Source: an uncultured Clostridia bacterium
Lineage (GTDB): Bacteria; Bacillota; Clostridia; TANB77; CAG-508
Assembly (NCBI GenBank): GCA_944392805.1
Contig: CALXXZ010000004.1
Coordinates: forward strand, 1-64,000
Length of the DNA stretch: 64,000 bases
Direction of reading: 5' to 3'
A program made the translations under genes and the position numbers. Under the pieces are notes generated by a model. That model searched no databases. It was not told the DNA's origin and saw only the letters and a program-made list of their open reading frames with translations. Shown one piece after another: positions 8,765 to 18,088 of this stretch. The number at the start of each line of letters is the position of its first letter. The first letter of the stretch is position 1.

Positions 8765-9868
8765 TTATCTACCATCATAATATTCATTCCAATCACGTGA
8801 AAGCTTTTTATAAGGTATAAATTCCGAATTCTCCTTTGAGAATTCTTGTTCATCAAATGGACGTACTATTTTTTCATCAACATCAATTATAAATTTTTGA
8901 TTATTTACATCTACAACTAAACATCTCATATATCTTGTTTCTTCATTAGATTTGCCATTTAATTTCTTCCATACTTTTTTTCTTGATTCTGGTCCTATTT
9001 TTATATCTATTATTTCTTTCATATATTCAAATAATCCCGGTGAATCAATATCAAATTTTTGAGTTAGTATTTCTACTGCATTTTTCAAAAAAGCAATATC
9101 CTCATCTTCTATTTCTTCTGTATTCTGGTTTTCTGTACTTGAATTTGAAGTTTTATTTTCTATTTCATCCTGTATTTTCTTAATAGCATATCTGTTTCTA
9201 CCTTTATTAAATTTATCAAGTGCATTTTTGAATTTATCTTCATTATCTTCCAAAATCACAATTCCTTCAATAGTTAATCCTGTTTTCAATCTTGTAAGAT
9301 CTTTTATATTCTCAAAATCATCTACATCTAAGGTTAAACTATATTCATTACAAGTTAATCCTACAAAGTAATGTGTAAGTCCTCTGTCCCAAAGAATACA
9401 AGAATTATATTTGTCATTATCTTTAAATACTTCCATAAGAGACTTTGCAAGATATCTAGATATTTCATAGCAAACTCTCCTATTATGTTCTTCTCTATTT
9501 TTTTCCCAGTCTGGATTAATGTCTCTTCCATACCAATCAGGCAAGCCAAAGTCTTCTTCATCGACCTTTTTTATATAAGATAGTACATTATCATCATATA
9601 TATAATCTTTACATAATTTATCAAAAACTGATAAAATTTTATCCTCATCGCTCAACTGACTGTTTTTTGATAACTCATCAACAAATATTTGAAGTTCCGC
9701 AGGTATTTTCCATTCATTTTTATCAAATACTATATCTTCATTTTCGTCTTTTAAATCTTTTATATTTTTGTATTCTTCACCTGGATCTAATACAACTTTA
9801 TGTTTTCTTCTAGAAGACAAACTTAGTAGCCCATTTAATTCAATTAGTTTATCAATATTTACATTCAT
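8765..9868 (-). CDS. Uncharacterised transglutaminase-like (Cys-His-Asp) protein, paralogue A
   Basis: I do not recognise a named family. The 367-residue soluble protein has no signal peptide or membrane segment. A DEDKILSVFDKL..YIYDDN segment (residues 74-94) resembles the start of transglutaminase-like domains. It is followed by a Cys in RRVCYE (C133), a His in LTHYFVG (H166) and an Asp in LDVDDF (D181), in the order and spacing of a transglutaminase-fold catalytic triad. These and the NIKDLTRLKxGLTI block are the segments best conserved with the adjacent paralogue at 9909-10925. The C-terminal part (residues 235-367) is divergent. The gene is the third of an apparent operon starting at the 102-residue gene. 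Function unknown. Confidence 0.6.
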   Translation of the reverse strand: MNVNIDKLIELNGLLSLSSRRKHKVVLDPGEEYKNIKDLKDENEDIVFDKNEWKIPAELQIFVDELSKNSQLSDEDKILSVFDKLCKDYIYDDNVLSYIKKVDEEDFGLPDWYGRDINPDWEKNREEHNRRVCYEISRYLAKSLMEVFKDNDKYNSCILWDRGLTHYFVGLTCNEYSLTLDVDDFENIKDLTRLKTGLTIEGIVILEDNEDKFKNALDKFNKGRNRYAIKKIQDEIENKTSNSSTENQNTEEIEDEDIAFLKNAVEILTQKFDIDSPGLFEYMKEIIDIKIGPESRKKVWKKLNGKSNEETRYMRCLVVDVNNQKFIIDVDEKIVRPFDEQEFSKENSEFIPYKKLSRDWNEYYDGR

Positions 9869-9908
9869 TATTAATTTCTCCCTATAAATTTATTTACAAT
9901 ATATTAAA

Positions 9909-10925
9909 TTATCCTCCATAATAAGCATATTCGTTTTCTTCTGGATTAAATATAAAGTTTTCTTTTTCTAAATTTTCTTTGCTTGTTACTTTTAATGTTT
10001 TATCAACACTATCAAGTAAATAAGTTTTATCTTCAAAATTAAAAGTCAAGCATCTTGCATATCTTTTTTCACTTTCGCCTTTAACTTCTTTCCATATTTT
10101 CTCTATTTCAATATCTTCTTTTTCAATTATTGTACGCATATATTCACAAAATCCTTGTGAATCAATATTATAATGATTTAATATCTCTACAATTTTATTA
10201 AAATATTCAATAGTGTTTTCTGGTTTTAGATTTTGTTTTGCTTCTTCAACTTCTTTTAACTCATTTATTCTATCTTTATTAAATTTATTAAGAGCTTTTT
10301 CAAATTTTCCTGAATCGTCTCTTAATATTTTTATTCCATTAATTGTTAGTCCTAATTTTAATCTTGTAAGATCTTTTATATTATTAAAATCATCTAAATC
10401 TAAAATAACACTATATTCATTTCCTGTTAATCCTACAACATAATGTAAATTTTCTTTATCTCCAAGCATAAAAGCTTCCAATTTATCATTTCCATCTAGT
10501 AATTCATTTATTGCTTTTGCATAAAATCTAGCAAATTCATAGCATACCCTTCTATTATGCTTTTTTCTATTTTCTTTCCATCTTTCATCAATTATTCTTC
10601 CATACCAATCTACAGCTATATATTTTATATTATTTATATCACTTAAATCTCTTTTAAAGAAAAATAGCACATTATCATCATATATATAATTTAAACATAT
10701 ATATTTATAAATACTTAAAACTTTGTCTTCAAAATTTAATGTATTATCTTTCAATAAAGTTTTTACTAAATCTTGTATTGGTTCATCAACTTCCCATTTT
10801 ACTTGATCATATTCAATCCATTCTTCTGTAAGTTTTCTATTAGGTTCTAATATTATTTTATAATTATCTCCTAAGTCTTGACTTACTTCATTATAAAATT
10901 TTTTTATATATTCATCATCACACAT
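9909..10925 (-). CDS. Uncharacterised transglutaminase-like (Cys-His-Asp) protein, paralogue B
   Basis: This 338-residue protein is a diverged tandem duplicate of the next gene. Shared blocks are NYIYDDNVL (79-87), DWYGR (106-110), NRRVCYE with C128, HYVVGL with H161, LDLDDF with D176 and NIKDLTRLKLGLTINGIKIL. The retained Cys-His-Asp trio suggests an active cysteine-dependent enzyme (protease, transglutaminase or deamidase). No export signal is seen, so it probably acts in the cytosol. GGAGGAATT precedes the ATG. It lies 40 bases upstream of paralogue A and downstream of the 102-residue gene. Confidence 0.6.
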   Translation of the reverse strand: MCDDEYIKKFYNEVSQDLGDNYKIILEPNRKLTEEWIEYDQVKWEVDEPIQDLVKTLLKDNTLNFEDKVLSIYKYICLNYIYDDNVLFFFKRDLSDINNIKYIAVDWYGRIIDERWKENRKKHNRRVCYEFARFYAKAINELLDGNDKLEAFMLGDKENLHYVVGLTGNEYSVILDLDDFNNIKDLTRLKLGLTINGIKILRDDSGKFEKALNKFNKDRINELKEVEEAKQNLKPENTIEYFNKIVEILNHYNIDSQGFCEYMRTIIEKEDIEIEKIWKEVKGESEKRYARCLTFNFEDKTYLLDSVDKTLKVTSKENLEKENFIFNPEENEYAYYGG

Positions 10926-10993
10926 TTATAATTCCTCCTTTTTAATTTATATATATAATTTTAAATTTCTATTTTGATTTTTTAAATAAATCA

Positions 10994-11302
10994 TTATAAC
11001 CGATAGTTCTCATATTTAATAACTAAATTTTCATCATCTGCTTTTATTTTTCCTTTATTATTTAGTAAGTCGTAAAATACGTCTGGAGATATTAATTTAT
11101 TATATACATCTTCCAATTGTTCCTGTTTTACTCCAACATTTTGTAAAATTTTATACGCATTTAATTTACTAATTTTAAAAAAGAATGCCTCATCCTTTAA
11201 ATATTCTCTAATCTTTAAGTTTTTTTCATAATTTTCATTCTTGTCTTTTAACAATTTCAACATGGCTTCATTCATTACAACAATAACTTTAAACTCATTC
11301 AC
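10994..11302 (-). CDS. Small uncharacterised protein with a terminal CGG codon
   Basis: This 102-residue, charged, mostly helical protein (MNEFKVIVVMNEAML start) is of no family I recognise. It leads the operon with the two transglutaminase-like genes, so it may be a regulator or partner. Its penultimate codon is CGG (11000-11002, codon 101) followed by TTA TAA. If this CGG behaves like the others, reading shifts +1 to give GYNDLFKKSK and a stop at 10969-10971, a 110-residue product. There is no homologue visible here to decide. The ribosome site AAGGAGG and a good promoter precede it. Confidence 0.65.
   Translation of the reverse strand: MNEFKVIVVMNEAMLKLLKDKNENYEKNLKIREYLKDEAFFFKISKLNAYKILQNVGVKQEQLEDVYNKLISPDVFYDLLNNKGKIKADDENLVIKYENYRL
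11000..11002 (-). other. Possible +1 frameshift site (CGG) at the end of the small operon protein
   Basis: The zero frame is TAT CGG TTA TAA. The +1 frame is TAT GGT TAT AAT GAT and stays open for ten codons. It is the same arrangement as the four stronger sites, with the zero-frame stop on the 3rd codon from CGG. Confidence 0.45.
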
Positions 11303-11348
11303 TATAATATTCCTCCTTGTATATAATCATTTAAATTAAATATAATTT

Positions 11349-11377
11349 ATTATATACTGAATGTTTATACAAATCAA
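11349..11377 (-). promoter_or_regulatory. Sigma-A promoter of the transglutaminase-like operon
   Basis: On the minus strand there is TTGATT (11372-11377), a 17-base spacer and a perfect TATAAT (11349-11354). It is about 50 bases upstream of the start of the 102-residue gene. Confidence 0.7.
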
Positions 11378-11425
11378 GTAATTATTTGTTGTGTTTTATT
11401 GCTGTTTGATTTTTACTGTACTATT

Positions 11426-11489
11426 CAAAAAAACATCGCTCATTTGAGATAAAATTTATTTCATTTTATCAAACTTCGATGTTTTTTTG
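11426..11489. terminator. Two-tier hairpin terminator after the kinase/ParB-like gene
   Basis: Outer arms 11426-11438 and 11477-11489 (CAAAAAAACATCG type) enclose an inner 8-bp stem (11448-11455 with 11463-11470). It ends in a T run on the minus strand. Confidence 0.7.
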
Positions 11490-11558
11490 TGATTTTTTTG
11501 CATCTTTACTCTTTTCTACTTCTAATAAAAGCTTTTTAGCTAACTTTTTCAGTATATT

Positions 11559-12644
11559 CTATCTTCCATCACCATCTGGTTTTGACTGTATTCTTATAAC
11601 TTTATCAATATCAATAACGTTTCTAATATTAAAATCTTTTAAACTTTCAATATTTCCTTTTTTAGCATAATATCTTATGCAGTCTTCCCAATCATAAATA
11701 TCCTGTAATCTAACATCTCCATCAATATATTTTTTTGCAAATTCATCATCTTTATGTTCAACAAAATATGGCATTAATGTTTTTCCAGCCCCTAATGCTG
11801 CTATAGCTCTATGATGTCCATCTCTTAAAACACTTACTCCATTTTGTTCAACAGCTTCGACTTCCCCATTTGGATTATAACCTTTTTTATTAATAGATTC
11901 TATTATATCCTCTATATTACTACCTATAGGAGATGTAGATAATGTTTCTCCTATTTTTTGTGATGGTAAAAATAACGCTGGACTTTTCCAATACTTAGGG
12001 TAATATTCTCCACTTCTATATTTTTCTTCGCCTTTTATAATTATATCAGCTAATTCATCTGATATTGAATATGATGTATCAACTATCAAATCATAATTAT
12101 CAGGATTAGTTAAATCTACTCCATATCTTTTCTTATATCTTGATATTTCAGCTAGTTTTCTTTCTCTAGTTTTTGTTATTGCTTCTTCTAATGAGCCATA
12201 CTGATCTTCTTTACCTCTTGTTCTATCTTTAAAAACTCTATCTCCTGCAATTTTTTCATTAACAATTAGTCTTATTGCATATGATTCAGGTACATTGCTC
12301 CATGCTAATCTTGAATCTATTATATATACATCATTAGGTCTCTCAACACTATTTATTTCGTTTCCTCTTTTAGCGACTTCACTATCTACCATTTGGTCTA
12401 TCATGTTTCTTTGCGTTGCAAATGAAGGATCTGTTTGTATATCTCCTAAATTAGCATCACCTCTATCCGGATACATTTTTAAATATTCTTTTTTTACTAA
12501 TTCTCTAAAAGTATGACCTACTGAAATTATGTGCACATTATATCCCATTTCTTCATATTTACTTTTTATATGTTTTACGACTGTTGATTTACCACTCACT
12601 GGTTCTCCTGAAATTGTAATTATTTTATTTTTTATTTGATCCAT
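11559..12644 (-). CDS. P-loop nucleoside-kinase-like domain fused to a ParB/SerK-like DGHHR domain
   Basis: The N-terminal half (residues 1-205) is a cytidylate-kinase-like P-loop NTPase. It has GEPVSGKST at 13-21, YIIDSRLAW near 108, an Arg-rich lid around 139-163 (FKDRTRGKEDQ, TRERK) and RYKKRYGVDLTNPDNYDLIVDTS near 169-191. The C-terminal half (about 222-330) has the ParB/sulfiredoxin-like signature SVLRDGHHRAIAALGAG (271-287). The DGHHR motif also occurs in free-serine kinases of the SerK/SbnI group. A two-domain small-molecule kinase, or a nucleotide-dependent ParB-like switch, are both possible. After the UAG stop the same frame stays open for 29 charged codons (NILKKLAKKLLLEVEK...) to a TGA inside the terminator, so a longer ancestral or read-through product is conceivable. 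GAGGAGG precedes the ATG. Confidence 0.7.
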   Translation of the reverse strand: MDQIKNKIITISGEPVSGKSTVVKHIKSKYEEMGYNVHIISVGHTFRELVKKEYLKMYPDRGDANLGDIQTDPSFATQRNMIDQMVDSEVAKRGNEINSVERPNDVYIIDSRLAWSNVPESYAIRLIVNEKIAGDRVFKDRTRGKEDQYGSLEEAITKTRERKLAEISRYKKRYGVDLTNPDNYDLIVDTSYSISDELADIIIKGEEKYRSGEYYPKYWKSPALFLPSQKIGETLSTSPIGSNIEDIIESINKKGYNPNGEVEAVEQNGVSVLRDGHHRAIAALGAGKTLMPYFVEHKDDEFAKKYIDGDVRLQDIYDWEDCIRYYAKKGNIESLKDFNIRNVIDIDKVIRIQSKPDGDGR

Positions 12645-12737
12645 ATATTATATCCTCCTCAAAATAAAGAATTCTCTTATATTTTACCATATTTTTCAAA
12701 AATTTGCAAACTTTTTAAGTATATTTTTTATGTTTAC

Positions 12738-12766
12738 TTTACTTTCAAAAAATCTTATGATAGAAT
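12738..12766 (+). promoter_or_regulatory. Promoter of guaA
   Basis: TTTACT (12738-12743), a 17-base spacer and TAGAAT (12761-12766) precede the ribosome site GAGGAGG. No guanine (purine) riboswitch core is visible in the short leader. Confidence 0.6.
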
Positions 12767-12797
12767 TATAAATATATTTTATATATGAGGAGGATTT

Positions 12798-14336
12798 ATG
12801 GAATCAAAAGAATTAATATTAATATTAGATTTTGGAGGGCAATATAATCAATTAATTGCTCGTAGAGTAAGAGAATGTAATGTTTATTCAGAAGTCGTAC
12901 CATTTGATATTTCAATCGAAAAAATCAAAGAAAAGAACCCAAAAGGAATCATCTTTACAGGAGGACCTGCAAGTGTATATGGTGAAGATTCACCAAAATG
13001 TGCTGAAGGCATATTTGAATTAGGAATACCAGTACTTGGAATATGTTATGGTATGCAATTAATGTCACATGAATTAGGAGGTAAAGTAAAATCTGCAACA
13101 ACAAGAGAATATGGTGAAACTAATGTAAATATAGATAATACTTCTCCTCTATTTGAAGGATTTGGAGACACTAATGTATTTTTAATGAGTCATACTGACT
13201 ATGTAGAAGAAGTACCAAATGGATTTAAAAGAATTGGATATACATCAGTATGTCCAAATGCAGCAATGGAAAATCAAGAAAAGAAATTATATGGAATTCA
13301 ATTCCATCCAGAAGTAAACAATTCTATAAATGGCACTCAAGTAATTAAAAACTTTTTATACAATGTATGTAATTGTTCAGGAGATTGGGTAATGTCATCA
13401 TTTGTAGAAGATTCTATAAAATCTCTAAAAGAAAAAATCGGAGACAAGAAAGCATTATGTGCTTTATCAGGTGGTGTAGACTCATCTGTTGCAGCTGTTC
13501 TTCTAAGTAAAGCTATTGGAAAAAATTTAACATGTATATTTGTTGACCATGGTTTGCTTAGAAAAAATGAAGGTGATGAAGTTGAAAAAATCTTTACAGA
13601 AAATTATGATTTAAACTTTATCAGAGTTAATGCAAAAGATAGATTTTTAGAAAAACTTGCAGGTGTTACTGATCCTGAAAGAAAAAGAAAAATTATTGGT
13701 GAAGAATTTATCAGAGTTTTTGAAGCAGAAGCAAAAAAAATCGGTACTGTTGACTTTTTAGTACAAGGAACAATATATCCTGATGTTATTGAAAGTGGGC
13801 TTGGAAAAAGTGCTGTTATAAAAAGTCATCACAATGTAGGTGGTCTTCCTGATTATGTAGATTTTAAAGAAATTGTTGAACCTTTAAGAAATCTATTTAA
13901 AGATGAAGTTCGTAAAACTGGTTTAGAGCTTGGAATTCCAGAAAATTTAGTTTATAGACAACCATTCCCTGGTCCAGGTCTAGCAATAAGAGTTATTGGA
14001 GATATAACTGATGATAAACTTACTATTTTAAAAGATGCTGACGCAATTTTTAGAGAAGAAATTGCAAATGCAGGATTACACAAAAATATTAATCAATATT
14101 TCGCAGTTCTTACAAATTTAAAATCTGTAGGTGTTATGGGTGATGAAAGAACTTATGATTATACAGTAGCTTTAAGAGCTGTTGAAACAACTGATTTTAT
14201 GACTGGTGTTTGGAGCAAAATTCCATATGATGTTTTAGAAAAAGTATCTAGCAGAATTGTCAACGAAGTTAAACATGTTAACAGAGTTGTTTATGATATT
14301 ACTTCTAAGCCACCAGCAACAATTGAATGGGAATAA
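12798..14336 (+). CDS. guaA: GMP synthase (glutamine-hydrolysing)
   Basis: GuaA makes GMP from XMP, ATP and glutamine. The 512-residue protein has the class I glutamine amidotransferase domain with nucleophile C83 (GICYGMQ) and H170/E172 (QFHPE). The ATP-pyrophosphatase P-loop SGGVDSS is at 224-230, and a C-terminal dimerisation domain ends in PPATIEWE, the standard terminus. Length is normal for the family. The gene stands alone, with its own promoter and a strong terminator, divergent from the kinase/ParB-like gene. Arginine codons here are AGA and CGT; no in-frame CGG occurs. Confidence 0.98.
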   Translation: MESKELILILDFGGQYNQLIARRVRECNVYSEVVPFDISIEKIKEKNPKGIIFTGGPASVYGEDSPKCAEGIFELGIPVLGICYGMQLMSHELGGKVKSATTREYGETNVNIDNTSPLFEGFGDTNVFLMSHTDYVEEVPNGFKRIGYTSVCPNAAMENQEKKLYGIQFHPEVNNSINGTQVIKNFLYNVCNCSGDWVMSSFVEDSIKSLKEKIGDKKALCALSGGVDSSVAAVLLSKAIGKNLTCIFVDHGLLRKNEGDEVEKIFTENYDLNFIRVNAKDRFLEKLAGVTDPERKRKIIGEEFIRVFEAEAKKIGTVDFLVQGTIYPDVIESGLGKSAVIKSHHNVGGLPDYVDFKEIVEPLRNLFKDEVRKTGLELGIPENLVYRQPFPGPGLAIRVIGDITDDKLTILKDADAIFREEIANAGLHKNINQYFAVLTNLKSVGVMGDERTYDYTVALRAVETTDFMTGVWSKIPYDVLEKVSSRIVNEVKHVNRVVYDITSKPPATIEWE

Positions 14337-14342
14337 TTTACC

Positions 14343-14375
14343 AAAGGGACACTCTTAAAATTTGAGTGTCCCTTT
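14343..14375. terminator. guaA terminator, bidirectional
   Basis: A 12-bp stem (14343-14354 with 14364-14375) with flanking A and T runs lies between the convergent guaA and the Pro/Arg-rich gene. Confidence 0.85.
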
Positions 14376-14381
14376 TCTTTT

Positions 14382-14921
14382 TTATTCATATATATCATAA
14401 CCATCTTCAAACATTCCAAATGATTGACGATTATATGGTCTTGGCTGTGGTCTCATTGGTGGACGTGGCCCTGGCCTCATTGGAGGACGTGGTCTCATTG
14501 GTGGTCTGCCTGGAAAACCTGGTCTTCCTAATAGTTCTCTTAATATTAAAATTCTTATTAAGTCATTTAAAAACGGATTTCTTCTTGCTACGACTTGCCT
14601 ATCTTCTGATTTTGTATTTGTAGTTTTTACCTCTTTATTTTCACTTGCTCTATTTTCTATTATTTCATTTCCTTCTAATGCACAATAAATTTCTTCTGTC
14701 ATTCTATCTATTTGTTCTCTTGTTAGTGGATTCATATTTTCATTACAAGCCTTTTGTACCATTGGATATACTATTCTATATATATCTGGATAACAACTCT
14801 CTAATTCATCATTTGTAAAATTTCTATAATCATAATAATTCATTTCATATGTATCTTGACAATTCATAGGTTGATAACCTAACACACTTCTCATATAGTC
14901 TTCATATGTTGAGTCATTCAT
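14382..14921 (-). CDS. Hypothetical protein with Pro/Arg-rich tail
   Basis: The 179-residue protein has an N-terminal acidic, Tyr-rich region (residues 1-45) and a helical segment with SCYPDIYRIVYPMVQKAC and LTREQIDRMTEEIY (42-83). A hydrophobic NPFLNDLIRILILRELL patch (116-132) is followed by a low-complexity RPxMRPxP tail (133-166). There is no signal peptide. The Tyr/Pro/Arg composition recalls spore-coat or surface-assembly proteins of Clostridia, but that is only a resemblance. A GGAGG site precedes the ATG, and the gene is monocistronic between guaA and murD. Confidence 0.7.
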   Translation of the reverse strand: MNDSTYEDYMRSVLGYQPMNCQDTYEMNYYDYRNFTNDELESCYPDIYRIVYPMVQKACNENMNPLTREQIDRMTEEIYCALEGNEIIENRASENKEVKTTNTKSEDRQVVARRNPFLNDLIRILILRELLGRPGFPGRPPMRPRPPMRPGPRPPMRPQPRPYNRQSFGMFEDGYDIYE

Positions 14922-15008
14922 TTTTCTATACCTCCTTAATTTTTATAATATATTATATTTCTTATTAATACTTTTGTTACTATTACAAAAATTAAGTTGG
15001 AATTTTTA

Positions 15009-16397
15009 TTATAATTTATTTACTTCTTCTTTAAATTTATCTCCTCTATCATACATATCTTTGAACATGTCAAAACTTGTACTGGCTGGAGAAAATAATA
15101 CCACTTGCTCTGGTTTTGCTATTCTCTTGGCCAAATCTATACTTTGTTTTAAGGATTCACACATATGTATATCTAATTGTTTATGTTGAACTTCTAATTC
15201 ATTTTTTACTGCATCAAATATTTTAGTAGCTGTTTGACCAATTAAAATTAAACTTTTGACTTTTTCTATTATTGGTTTTGCTATTGGTGTATAATCCAAA
15301 TTTTTGTCTGCTCCACCTGCTATTAATACAATCTCTTTATTAATTGCATTTAATGCTGAAATTCCTCTTGTTGGAGTTGTACTTGCTGAATCATTATACC
15401 ATTCGACATCATCTAATGTTCTAACAAGTTCTAATCTGTGTTCAACTCCTGTAAAATTTTTAATCGTTTCTATTGCATCTTCTGTGTTAACTAAAGTTTT
15501 TGTTAATGCAAGTACTGTACATATATTTTGATAATTATGCATTCCTTTTAATTTTAATTCTTTTGTATCTATTATGTGTTTTCTAATTCCATCATTACAT
15601 TCTTTTATTATTCCTTCATCAACTATGAATCCATTTTCTAATTTCTTTTCACTACTAAATAAGATAACTTTTCCATTTGCTTCTTTTTGACAATTATTTG
15701 TTATTTCATTATCTGCATTTATAACTAAAATTCCTTTTTCATCTTGAAATTTGAATATGTTTTTCTTAGCTTCGATATATTCTTCGTAATCCTTATGAAT
15801 ATTTAGATGATTTGGAGTTATATTTGTTATTGCTGATATTTCTGGACTTATATCCATTCCCATTAGTTGAAAACTACTTAATTCTAATACTATGATGTCT
15901 TCTGGTTCTATTTCTTTTAATTTTGTAAATAGTGGAATTCCTATATTTCCTCCTAAATAACAGTTATATCCTGCTTCTTTTAATACTTTATGTGTTAATG
16001 TTGTTGTTGTTGTCTTTCCGTCACTTCCTGTTATTCCAATTATTTTACATGGTGCTATTTTCATTAATTGCTCTATTTCTGTTGTAATTATTGCTCCTCT
16101 TTTTCTTTCTTCTTCTAGTTCTGGTCTTGTTGGCAAACAACTTGGGGATCTAAATATCATGTAAAATCCTTTTAAATTTGATAGATTTCCCTTTCCTAAA
16201 AAATATTTAAATTTATATTTCTCTATTTTATCTAATATTTCTTGACTCAATTTTTCTCTATCATCAAATATTGTTACTTCTGCTTTTTTTTCATATAAAT
16301 AATCTATTAATGGTATATTACTTACTCCCATTCCTATTACTGCTATTTTTTTTCCTTTTATTTCATTTTCGAATTTTTCTAATTTTTCGTTTTTCAT
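15009..16397 (-). CDS. murD: UDP-N-acetylmuramoylalanine-D-glutamate ligase
   Basis: MurD adds D-glutamate to UDP-MurNAc-L-Ala in cytoplasmic peptidoglycan synthesis. The Rossmann start IAVIGMGVSN is at residues 18-27. The ATP-binding GITGSDGKTTTT is near 120-131, the central-domain NITPNHLNIHKDYEEY near 187, and the C-terminal ligand-binding signatures YNDSASTTPT and IAGGADKNLDY follow. Length of 462 is typical. It is unusual in standing apart from a dcw cluster; neighbours are unrelated. Confidence 0.95.
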   Translation of the reverse strand: MKNEKLEKFENEIKGKKIAVIGMGVSNIPLIDYLYEKKAEVTIFDDREKLSQEILDKIEKYKFKYFLGKGNLSNLKGFYMIFRSPSCLPTRPELEEERKRGAIITTEIEQLMKIAPCKIIGITGSDGKTTTTTLTHKVLKEAGYNCYLGGNIGIPLFTKLKEIEPEDIIVLELSSFQLMGMDISPEISAITNITPNHLNIHKDYEEYIEAKKNIFKFQDEKGILVINADNEITNNCQKEANGKVILFSSEKKLENGFIVDEGIIKECNDGIRKHIIDTKELKLKGMHNYQNICTVLALTKTLVNTEDAIETIKNFTGVEHRLELVRTLDDVEWYNDSASTTPTRGISALNAINKEIVLIAGGADKNLDYTPIAKPIIEKVKSLILIGQTATKIFDAVKNELEVQHKQLDIHMCESLKQSIDLAKRIAKPEQVVLFSPASTSFDMFKDMYDRGDKFKEEVNKL

Positions 16398-16519
16398 TGC
16401 TTCCTCTCCTTTTCCTGATTTATTATATTACTTTTTTTTATAATTGACAATGTTTTTGTATATTTCTTTCATTTTTGGCAAGACTATTATTGTAAATCGT
16501 GAAATGGAGGTGTTCTTCT

Positions 16520-16615
16520 ATGTCAGAAAAAAATAATAAACAAAATAAAAACAATAGCAAAAATAATAAAAATAACGAAAATAACAACAATAATCAAAAA
16601 AATAACAATAGATAG
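16520..16615 (+). CDS. 31-residue Asn/Lys-rich micro-protein
   Basis: A GGAGG (16506-16510) sits nine bases before ATG 16520. The reading frame encodes MSEKNNKQNKNN followed by further Asn/Lys/Gln, with stop TAG at 16613-16615. About half the residues are Asn. Composition is extreme, but the well-placed ribosome site and its lone plus-strand setting support real translation. It could be an unstructured spore or stress peptide; nothing specific can be claimed. A TTGACA near 16445 is the nearest promoter-like box. Confidence 0.45.
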   Translation: MSEKNNKQNKNNSKNNKNNENNNNNQKNNNR

Positions 16616-16626
16616 TTTAATTAACT

Positions 16627-16719
16627 AAAAATTGATATATAACTATTTCATTGTCAAAACATAGCTAGGGTCATCCCCCACTGGTCTTGACTTATTTCAA
16701 TAGTTATATATCAATTTTT
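16627..16719. repeat. Structured palindromic element, copy R2
   Basis: A 20-bp perfect stem joins 16627-16646 and 16700-16719. Relative to copy R1 three stem positions differ and all three are compensated on the other arm. The inner stem is GTCAA (16653-16657) with TTGAC (16687-16691). The loop differs from the other copies, with CATCCCCCACTGG in place of CTTCGTCGGGG. It sits between the micro-protein and the convergent clpX end and may also serve as a terminator. Confidence 0.8.
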
Positions 16720-16736
16720 TCTTTATTAATTATTAT

Positions 16737-18065
16737 CTATGCTGATTCTTTAGTTTCGACTTCTATTCTTTTAGTTTTTTTAGTTTTCTTAACCTTGTTT
16801 TGGTTTTCTATTATTTGTGGACCTGCATTATTTACTACTGTTTCTTTTGTTATAATGCATTTTTCTATTTTTTCATTTGATGGTATATCAAACATAATGT
16901 CCCTCATAATTTCTTCTATGATTGAACGTAATCCTCTAGCTCCTGTTTTTCTTTCTATTGCTTTATCTACTATTGCATCTAGAGCTTCTTTACTGAATTC
17001 TAGTTCAACATCATCCATTTCTAATAGTTTTTTGTATTGTTTTACTAATGCATTTTTAGGTTCTGTTGTTATTTTTATTAGAGCTTCTCTATCTAGTTCT
17101 TTTAGAGTTGCAATTATTGGTAATCTTCCTATAAATTCTGGTATCATTCCAAATTTTAATAAATCTTGTGGTAATAATTCTTCAAATACTTTGTATCTGT
17201 CAATATCTTTACTACTTTGAATTTCTGCACCAAATCCTATTGATTTTTTACCAATTCTGTCTTTTATTATGTTTTCTAATCCTTCAAATGCTCCTCCACA
17301 TATGAATAATATGTTAGATGTGTCTATTTGTAATAGTTCTTGATGAGGATGTTTCCTTCCTCCTTGTGGTGGAACTGATGCTATTGTTCCTTCTACTATT
17401 TTTAGAAGTGCTTGTTGAACACCTTCTCCACTTACATCTCTTGTTATTGATGGATTTTCTGATTTTCTTGTTATTTTGTCGATTTCATCTATATAGATTA
17501 TTCCTTTTTCTGCTTTTTCTATATCTCCATCTGCTGCTTGTATTAGTTTTAGAAGTATGTTTTCTACATCTTCTCCTACATATCCTGCTTCTGTTAATGT
17601 TGTTGCATCTGCTATTGCAAATGGTACATTTAATATTTTTGCTAATGTACTTGCAAGCAATGTTTTTCCACATCCTGTTGGACCTAATAATAGTATATTA
17701 CTTTTTTGAATTTCTACATCATTCTCATCTTTTTCATGTTTTTCTTCTAATTCTTCTTCATGAGCTATTCTTTTATAATGGTTATATACAGCCACTGCTA
17801 ATGTTTTTTTGGCTTCATCTTGACCTATTACATATTCGTCAAGTATATTTTTTATCTCTTGTGGACTTGGTATTTCTTCAAGTCCAGCTAATGTGTATGA
17901 ATCTTCGTCTCCTTCATAGTATTCATTTTCTATTATGTCGTTACATAATCCTATACATTCATTACATATATATACCCCAGGTCCTGCTATTATTCTTTTT
18001 ACATTTTCTTGTGCCTTGCCACAAAATGAACATTTCACACTTTTTGGTGTATCATTTTTTGCCAT
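16737..18065 (-). CDS. clpX: ATP-dependent Clp protease ATP-binding subunit ClpX
   Basis: ClpX unfolds tagged substrates and feeds them into ClpP. The 442-residue protein has the N-terminal zinc-binding domain (CSFCGK near 12 and CNECI near 34) and Walker A GPTGCGKT near 129. Walker [11 protein letters not shown], sensor and C-terminal helical domains follow, with the IGF loop near residue 277 (KKSIGFGAE) for docking on ClpP. The C-terminus has an extra Lys-rich tail (residues about 425-442). It is the last gene of tig-clpP-clpX, 23 bases after clpP. Confidence 0.98.
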   Translation of the reverse strand: MAKNDTPKSVKCSFCGKAQENVKRIIAGPGVYICNECIGLCNDIIENEYYEGDEDSYTLAGLEEIPSPQEIKNILDEYVIGQDEAKKTLAVAVYNHYKRIAHEEELEEKHEKDENDVEIQKSNILLLGPTGCGKTLLASTLAKILNVPFAIADATTLTEAGYVGEDVENILLKLIQAADGDIEKAEKGIIYIDEIDKITRKSENPSITRDVSGEGVQQALLKIVEGTIASVPPQGGRKHPHQELLQIDTSNILFICGGAFEGLENIIKDRIGKKSIGFGAEIQSSKDIDRYKVFEELLPQDLLKFGMIPEFIGRLPIIATLKELDREALIKITTEPKNALVKQYKKLLEMDDVELEFSKEALDAIVDKAIERKTGARGLRSIIEEIMRDIMFDIPSNEKIEKCIITKETVVNNAGPQIIENQNKVKKTKKTKRIEVETKESA

Positions 18066-18088
18066 ATAAAATTCTCCTTTACTATTTT

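Noticed and set aside
6747..12644. Prophage or integrative element in the accessory region
   Set aside because: No integrase, attachment duplication or phage structural gene is present. Duplications and one foreign-looking gene are the only signs of mobility.
12645..12797. Guanine riboswitch ahead of guaA
   Set aside because: The leader is short and AT-rich; no purine-aptamer core was seen and the promoter lies close to the start codon.
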